Shown: one piece after another, positions 61,453 to 64,000 of the stretch
Position numbering within the stretch: the first letter of the stretch is position 1
Layout of the letters: each line of letters starts with the position of its first letter
NCBI RefSeq assembly: GCF_900095735.1
Contig: NZ_FNLO01000015.1
Span: 82,219 to 146,218 of the forward strand
From: Chitinasiproducens palmae
Lineage (GTDB): Bacteria; Pseudomonadota; Gammaproteobacteria; Burkholderiales; Burkholderiaceae
Reading direction: 5' to 3'
DNA length: 64,000 bases
Program-made: the position numbers and the translations under genes
The notes under the pieces: model-generated
What the model was told of the DNA's origin: nothing
The model's input: only the letters and a program-made list of their open reading frames with translations
Databases searched by the model: none

Positions 61453-62244
61453 TTAGAAGAGCCCCGCCGGCTCGAACCGGTCGTTCCAGCTGTAGATGAT
61501 GACTTCGCTACGCTGAGCGGCGCGCTCGCCGCCTCCGACGGTGTACGTGATATCCACTGTTTCGACGTGGAAGTCCTGAAACACACGCCGGATGTCTGGA
61601 TGATCGTTGAGCGTCACCATCGCCTTACCGCTCATCGTCCGCATCGCCGCCGCAATCGCCTCGTACTGATCGAACGGGAAAGGAACCCCGTAGCCTTCGG
61701 TCTGCCAGTACGGCGGGTCCATGAAAAACAGTGTGTGCGGCCGATCGTAGCGCTCGATGCAGGCCCTCCAGTCAAGGTGCTCAATAAACACGTTCGCCAA
61801 GCGCAGATGCGCAGCCGACAGCTCCTCCTCGATTCGCAGCAGGTTAAGGCCAGGGGGCGTCGTAGTAGCGGTGCCAAAAGTCTGCGCCTCGACCTTACTA
61901 CCGAAGGCATTACGCTGCAGGTAGTAGAATCGGGCCGCCCGTTGAATGTCAGTCAGCGTCTCGGGCCGCGTTTCCTTCAGCCACTGAAACACCTGCCGGC
62001 TGGTAAGTGCCCATTTGAACTGGCGCACGAACTCCTCCAAATGATGCTGCACGACCCGATAGAGATTGACCAGGTCGCCGTTCACGTCATTGAGCACTTC
62101 GACGTCCGCCGGCGGACGTAGGAAAAAAAGCGCAGCACCGCCGGCGAACGGCTCGACGTAGCACTTGTGGCGCGGAAAGCGGGGAATAAGATGATCGGCA
62201 AGGCGACGCTTGCCGCCCATCCAAGGAACAATCGGGGCTGCCAT
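61453..62244 (-). CDS. D12-class N6-adenine DNA methyltransferase (Dam-like) of the prophage
   Basis: 263 residues. Motif I appears as PWMGGKRRLADHLI near residue 7, YVEPFAGGAALFF near residue 29, and motif IV as FFMDPPYWQTEG near residue 172, the DPPY signature of m6A enzymes. The N-terminal NDVNGDLVNLYRVV region fits the Dam/M.DpnIIA group. Phage adenine methylases protect DNA or alter host gene control. The start ATG at 62244 was chosen over a longer frame. A structured segment lies just upstream. Confidence 0.9.
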   Translation of the reverse strand: MAAPIVPWMGGKRRLADHLIPRFPRHKCYVEPFAGGAALFFLRPPADVEVLNDVNGDLVNLYRVVQHHLEEFVRQFKWALTSRQVFQWLKETRPETLTDIQRAARFYYLQRNAFGSKVEAQTFGTATTTPPGLNLLRIEEELSAAHLRLANVFIEHLDWRACIERYDRPHTLFFMDPPYWQTEGYGVPFPFDQYEAIAAAMRTMSGKAMVTLNDHPDIRRVFQDFHVETVDITYTVGGGERAAQRSEVIIYSWNDRFEPAGLF

Positions 62245-62269
62245 TCGTGAAAAGTACCTTTTGCTTTTT

Positions 62270-62370
62270 GGTATGATTCGCCCCGCCTCCCGGGAGGTGG
62301 CAGGGCCTCGGCTTTTCACTGGCTAGGTCAGTGGAAGGCGGCTTTGCCGGTGCTCGTAACACCGGCGCGG
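62270..62370 (-). ncRNA. Structured RNA candidate, C4-antisense-like
   Basis: On the minus strand three consecutive hairpins follow: GCCGGTG/CACCGGC with a TTACGAG loop (62346-62366), CTTCCACTG/CAGTGAAAAG (62312-62337) and a pair of mutually exclusive stems around the perfect palindrome CCTCCCGGGAGG (62286-62297). The order of hairpins and the GTTACGAGCACC loop recall phage C4-type antisense RNAs. It separates Rz from the adenine methylase start. The resemblance is from memory and needs a covariance search. Confidence 0.42.
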
Positions 62371-62383
62371 TCGCCCTGTCTTG

Positions 62384-62980
62384 TTATTGCGTCGAGTTGG
62401 CCGCCTGGCCGGCTGGACAGTCCGCGGTCTGCGGACGAACCGTGCAGACGTAGGCCTGCAGGTAACGCAGTTGCGCTATGGCGCGATCGCCGTCAGCGGC
62501 GACTCCTGCCAGAGCTGTCGCAGTCGCTGGGTCAAGCTCGGCGCTGGCGGCGCTTCCATCGCCCACGGCGCCGGCGGCGGCAGAGTCGGGCACGGCACCG
62601 CCACCGGCGTGGGCAGCTGCGGCGCAGCTGGTTGCACTGAGCCGCACGCGGCGAGTGCCAGCGGCCAAATCAGCGCGAAGGCGCGCATTCTCCGTTTCAT
62701 GATTCGCTCTCTCCTTCGTCAATTGCGCGTCTAGTTGGCTGAGCTGCTGCGCCTGGCGCGATTGCGTGGCCACCGCCTGGCTCGCGGCCTGGGAAGCCAC
62801 CGCCGCTGCGGACGCAGCAGCCTCTGCGTTACGTGTGTTGTCTCGCGCATGCGCGGCTCGCTCTGTTGCCAGATCCGCGCGCGCGCGCGTGCTCGTTAGC
62901 CACCAAGCACCTGCGGCACCCAGAGCGGCACCCAGGCATAGGACCGCTGCGTAGCGTTTCCAAGGGGCGCCCATCGTCAT
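62384..62980 (-). CDS. Rz-like inner-membrane spanin
   Basis: 198 residues from the ATG at 62980, overlapping the endolysin stop as ATGA. An N-terminal membrane anchor (KRYAAVLCLGAALGAAGAWWL) is followed by a long Ala-rich coiled coil (residues ~35-110) with regularly spaced Gln and Arg. This is the layout of phage Rz (i-spanin), which links the inner and outer membranes with Rz1 for the last step of lysis. Rz1 is nested in another frame at 62476-62700. Confidence 0.85.
   Translation of the reverse strand: MTMGAPWKRYAAVLCLGAALGAAGAWWLTSTRARADLATERAAHARDNTRNAEAAASAAAVASQAASQAVATQSRQAQQLSQLDAQLTKERANHETENARLRADLAAGTRRVRLSATSCAAAAHAGGGAVPDSAAAGAVGDGSAASAELDPATATALAGVAADGDRAIAQLRYLQAYVCTVRPQTADCPAGQAANSTQ
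62476..62700 (-). CDS. Rz1-like outer-membrane spanin lipoprotein nested in Rz
   Basis: 74 residues: MKRRMRAFALIWPLALAACG with a lipobox LAAC (Cys19), then a proline-rich mature part (APQLPTPVAVPCPTLPPPAP). It lies entirely inside the Rz gene in a different frame, the classic Rz/Rz1 arrangement. The lipoprotein should be sorted to the outer membrane to meet Rz. Proline richness and nesting make the call firm. Confidence 0.88.
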   Translation of the reverse strand: MKRRMRAFALIWPLALAACGSVQPAAPQLPTPVAVPCPTLPPPAPWAMEAPPAPSLTQRLRQLWQESPLTAIAP

Positions 62981-63483
62981 CCCTCTCCGCGACACGCCGC
63001 GCGTTCGGCCTCGCGCCGCTTGACGATGCCGCTACACCGGTTCGCCGCGATCGCGCAGTCCTTACCGGCCACAAACCGCCAACGCAGGAATTGATCGCAT
63101 GCGGCCGGAAAGTCACGCGCGACGTATAGTTTGCGCAGGGTCGAGGCTCGATAGTTGGCGAGACCGATGTTGTAGGCGAGATCGATCGCTGAGACCTGCT
63201 GCCCGACGCTTAGCTGCTCGAAACCCGGCGTTGCATCCTTCACCGCCTGCGCATAGCCCGCCAGGCTGGTATCCAGCATGTCGGTGCATTCGGGCAATGT
63301 GTAGCGCCGCATCTCGACGTTGGTTTCACCGAAACAGACTGTCTGCACATTGCGCGCGAGCGCGTCACGGTATGGGACAAGGGAAACGCCCTCTTTCGGC
63401 GCAGTGAACGCAATTGCGGCCGCAGCAACGGCGGCGCCAACCGCGGTCGCTAAGGTGGCTTTCCGGTTCACAGTGTTAGCCAT
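62977..63483 (-). CDS. SAR endolysin, GH24 lysozyme
   Basis: 168 residues. The N-terminus is a weakly hydrophobic Ala-rich segment (VGAAVAAAAIAF) typical of signal-anchor-release endolysins. The catalytic Glu31 is in PKEGVSLVPYRDAL, Asp40 follows, and the GET and PECTDMLD segments match the phage lysozyme family. It hydrolyses peptidoglycan once released from the membrane. It overlaps both holin and Rz genes at its ends. Confidence 0.9.
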   Translation of the reverse strand: MANTVNRKATLATAVGAAVAAAAIAFTAPKEGVSLVPYRDALARNVQTVCFGETNVEMRRYTLPECTDMLDTSLAGYAQAVKDATPGFEQLSVGQQVSAIDLAYNIGLANYRASTLRKLYVARDFPAACDQFLRWRFVAGKDCAIAANRCSGIVKRREAERAACRGEG

Positions 63484-63724
63484 CGTTGCGCTCCGTCAAA
63501 GCCGGTTGCTTGATCGATCGCGCTGCGATGACAAGGCCGATACCGATGATCGGAACCCATTGCTTGCCGCCCGACGGAAACAGATCGAGCAGCACGGGCG
63601 CCAGGGTGGGCCATTCGTGCGCCAACGCGGGCACTGCGGCGAGCAGGATCGCAAACCCACCCGCCACGTGCACACACCACCACTTTTTCATCACCGCCCA
63701 GGGCGCGGCCAAAGTTACTTTCAT
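63476..63724 (-). CDS. Prophage holin-like membrane protein
   Basis: 82 residues with two hydrophobic segments (VHVAGGFAILLAAVPALA and WVPIIGIGLVIAARSI) and a charged C-terminus. Placed directly upstream of the SAR endolysin, it is probably the holin or pinholin. A GAGGG ribosome site precedes the ATG. The 3' end overlaps the endolysin start. Confidence 0.75.
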   Translation of the reverse strand: MKVTLAAPWAVMKKWWCVHVAGGFAILLAAVPALAHEWPTLAPVLLDLFPSGGKQWVPIIGIGLVIAARSIKQPALTERNDG

Positions 63725-63741
63725 AGACCCTCAGAAAAGGA

Positions 63742-63761
63742 AAAGCGGCCGAAGCCGCTTT
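63742..63761 (-). terminator. Terminator-like hairpin ahead of the lysis genes
   Basis: AAAGCGGC/GCCGCTTT with a UUCG-type loop on the minus strand, followed by TTTTCCTTTT. It lies between the stop of the gene at the right edge (63764) and the holin start (63724), inside a co-directional set, so lysis gene expression may require antitermination or a promoter close to the holin. Confidence 0.75.
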
Positions 63762-63763
63762 GT

Positions 63764-64000
63764 TTATTTGCCCGTCACGAGACGCCGTATCACGTCCTGC
63801 TCTCGGTCCAGACGGTCGATCGTCTGCTGCTGCAACTGGTTGGTTGTCTGCCCGTTTTGCGTCGTACTGATTAGCCAAACCACACCGGCAATCAGCCCCC
63901 CTTGCACCAGCGTTACGACAAAACCGGCGACCAGCAGACCGCCTTTGATGCGGTCCATAAACGCACTCGCCTTGCGGTCGAGCGCCGCGACGTCCTCCGT
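63764..64000 (-). CDS. Prophage membrane protein with coiled C-terminus (partial at the right edge)
   Basis: The frame is open to the window edge; an internal ATG at 63958 gives 64 residues, but the upstream residues (EDVAALDRKASAF) run smoothly into MDRIKGG, so the true start probably lies outside. It has one membrane helix (LLVAGFVVTLVQGGLIAGVVWLI) and a Gln-rich tail (QLQQQTIDRLDREQ). It may be an accessory holin/antiholin. A terminator follows its stop. Confidence 0.6.
   Translation of the reverse strand, partial: TEDVAALDRKASAFMDRIKGGLLVAGFVVTLVQGGLIAGVVWLISTTQNGQTTNQLQQQTIDRLDREQDVIRRLVTGK

Overview
The window is about 64 kb of high-GC DNA with Burkholderiaceae-type gene content: a tad/flp pilus locus, the minCDE cell-division operon, TrpX-type ABC transporters, a Burkholderia-type porin, pagP, malate synthase A beside a LysR gene, and UbiD/UbiX. 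This points to a betaproteobacterium of the Burkholderia/Paraburkholderia/Pandoraea/Robbsia group. The genus cannot be fixed from sequence reading alone.

Layout. 1-8527 (minus): a nearly complete tad pilus operon in the order flp, cpaA, cpaB/rcpC, cpaC/rcpA, tadZ, tadA, tadB, tadC, tadD, running off the left edge, with very short spacings or ATGA overlaps. 8528-9838: AT-richer leader and non-coding DNA. 9839-17438: a stand-alone receiver protein, a thioredoxin-reductase-like flavoprotein, an SDR, an aldehyde dehydrogenase, an AraC regulator and a UbiD-UbiX decarboxylase pair, which looks like an aromatic-acid catabolic module. 17903-31496: a transport and catabolic block with a three-gene ABC transporter, an FAD amine-oxidase-like enzyme, a ThDP enzyme, a porin, HyuA and HyuB (ATP-dependent hydantoinase/oxoprolinase type), a second ABC solute-binding protein and an Asp/Glu/hydantoin racemase. 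HyuA and HyuB lie in one reading frame interrupted by a single TAG. 31484-42526: pagP and a metal (probably copper) handling set (two DUF2946-like His-rich proteins, a PepSY protein, a PCu(A)C chaperone, a TonB receptor), interleaved with aceB and its LysR neighbour. 42623-47263: an SDR, a glutathionyl-hydroquinone reductase, an FUSC-type membrane protein and a ClC channel. 47364-50716: minE, minD, minC and a Bcr/CflA drug exporter. 51441-59190: IclR, an FAD aromatic monooxygenase, Lrp, a small IlvM-like ACT protein, a TenI/ThiE-like protein, an alpha/beta hydrolase, a 2-keto-4-pentenoate hydratase-like protein, a Mut7-C protein and an SDR.

59676-64000 is the left end of a prophage. A tRNA-Ser(CGA) 3' fragment broken exactly at the anticodon loop marks the attachment site. 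Inside are a LexA-box-controlled imuA-like gene, a small membrane protein, an HTH protein, a D12-class adenine methylase, a structured intergenic RNA candidate resembling phage C4 RNA, and a lysis cassette (nested Rz/Rz1, SAR endolysin, holin).

A genome-wide habit also stands out: many intergenic gaps carry perfect short tandem repeats with 7, 11, 13 or 14 bp units, while repeats inside genes have 6 or 12 bp units that keep the frame.
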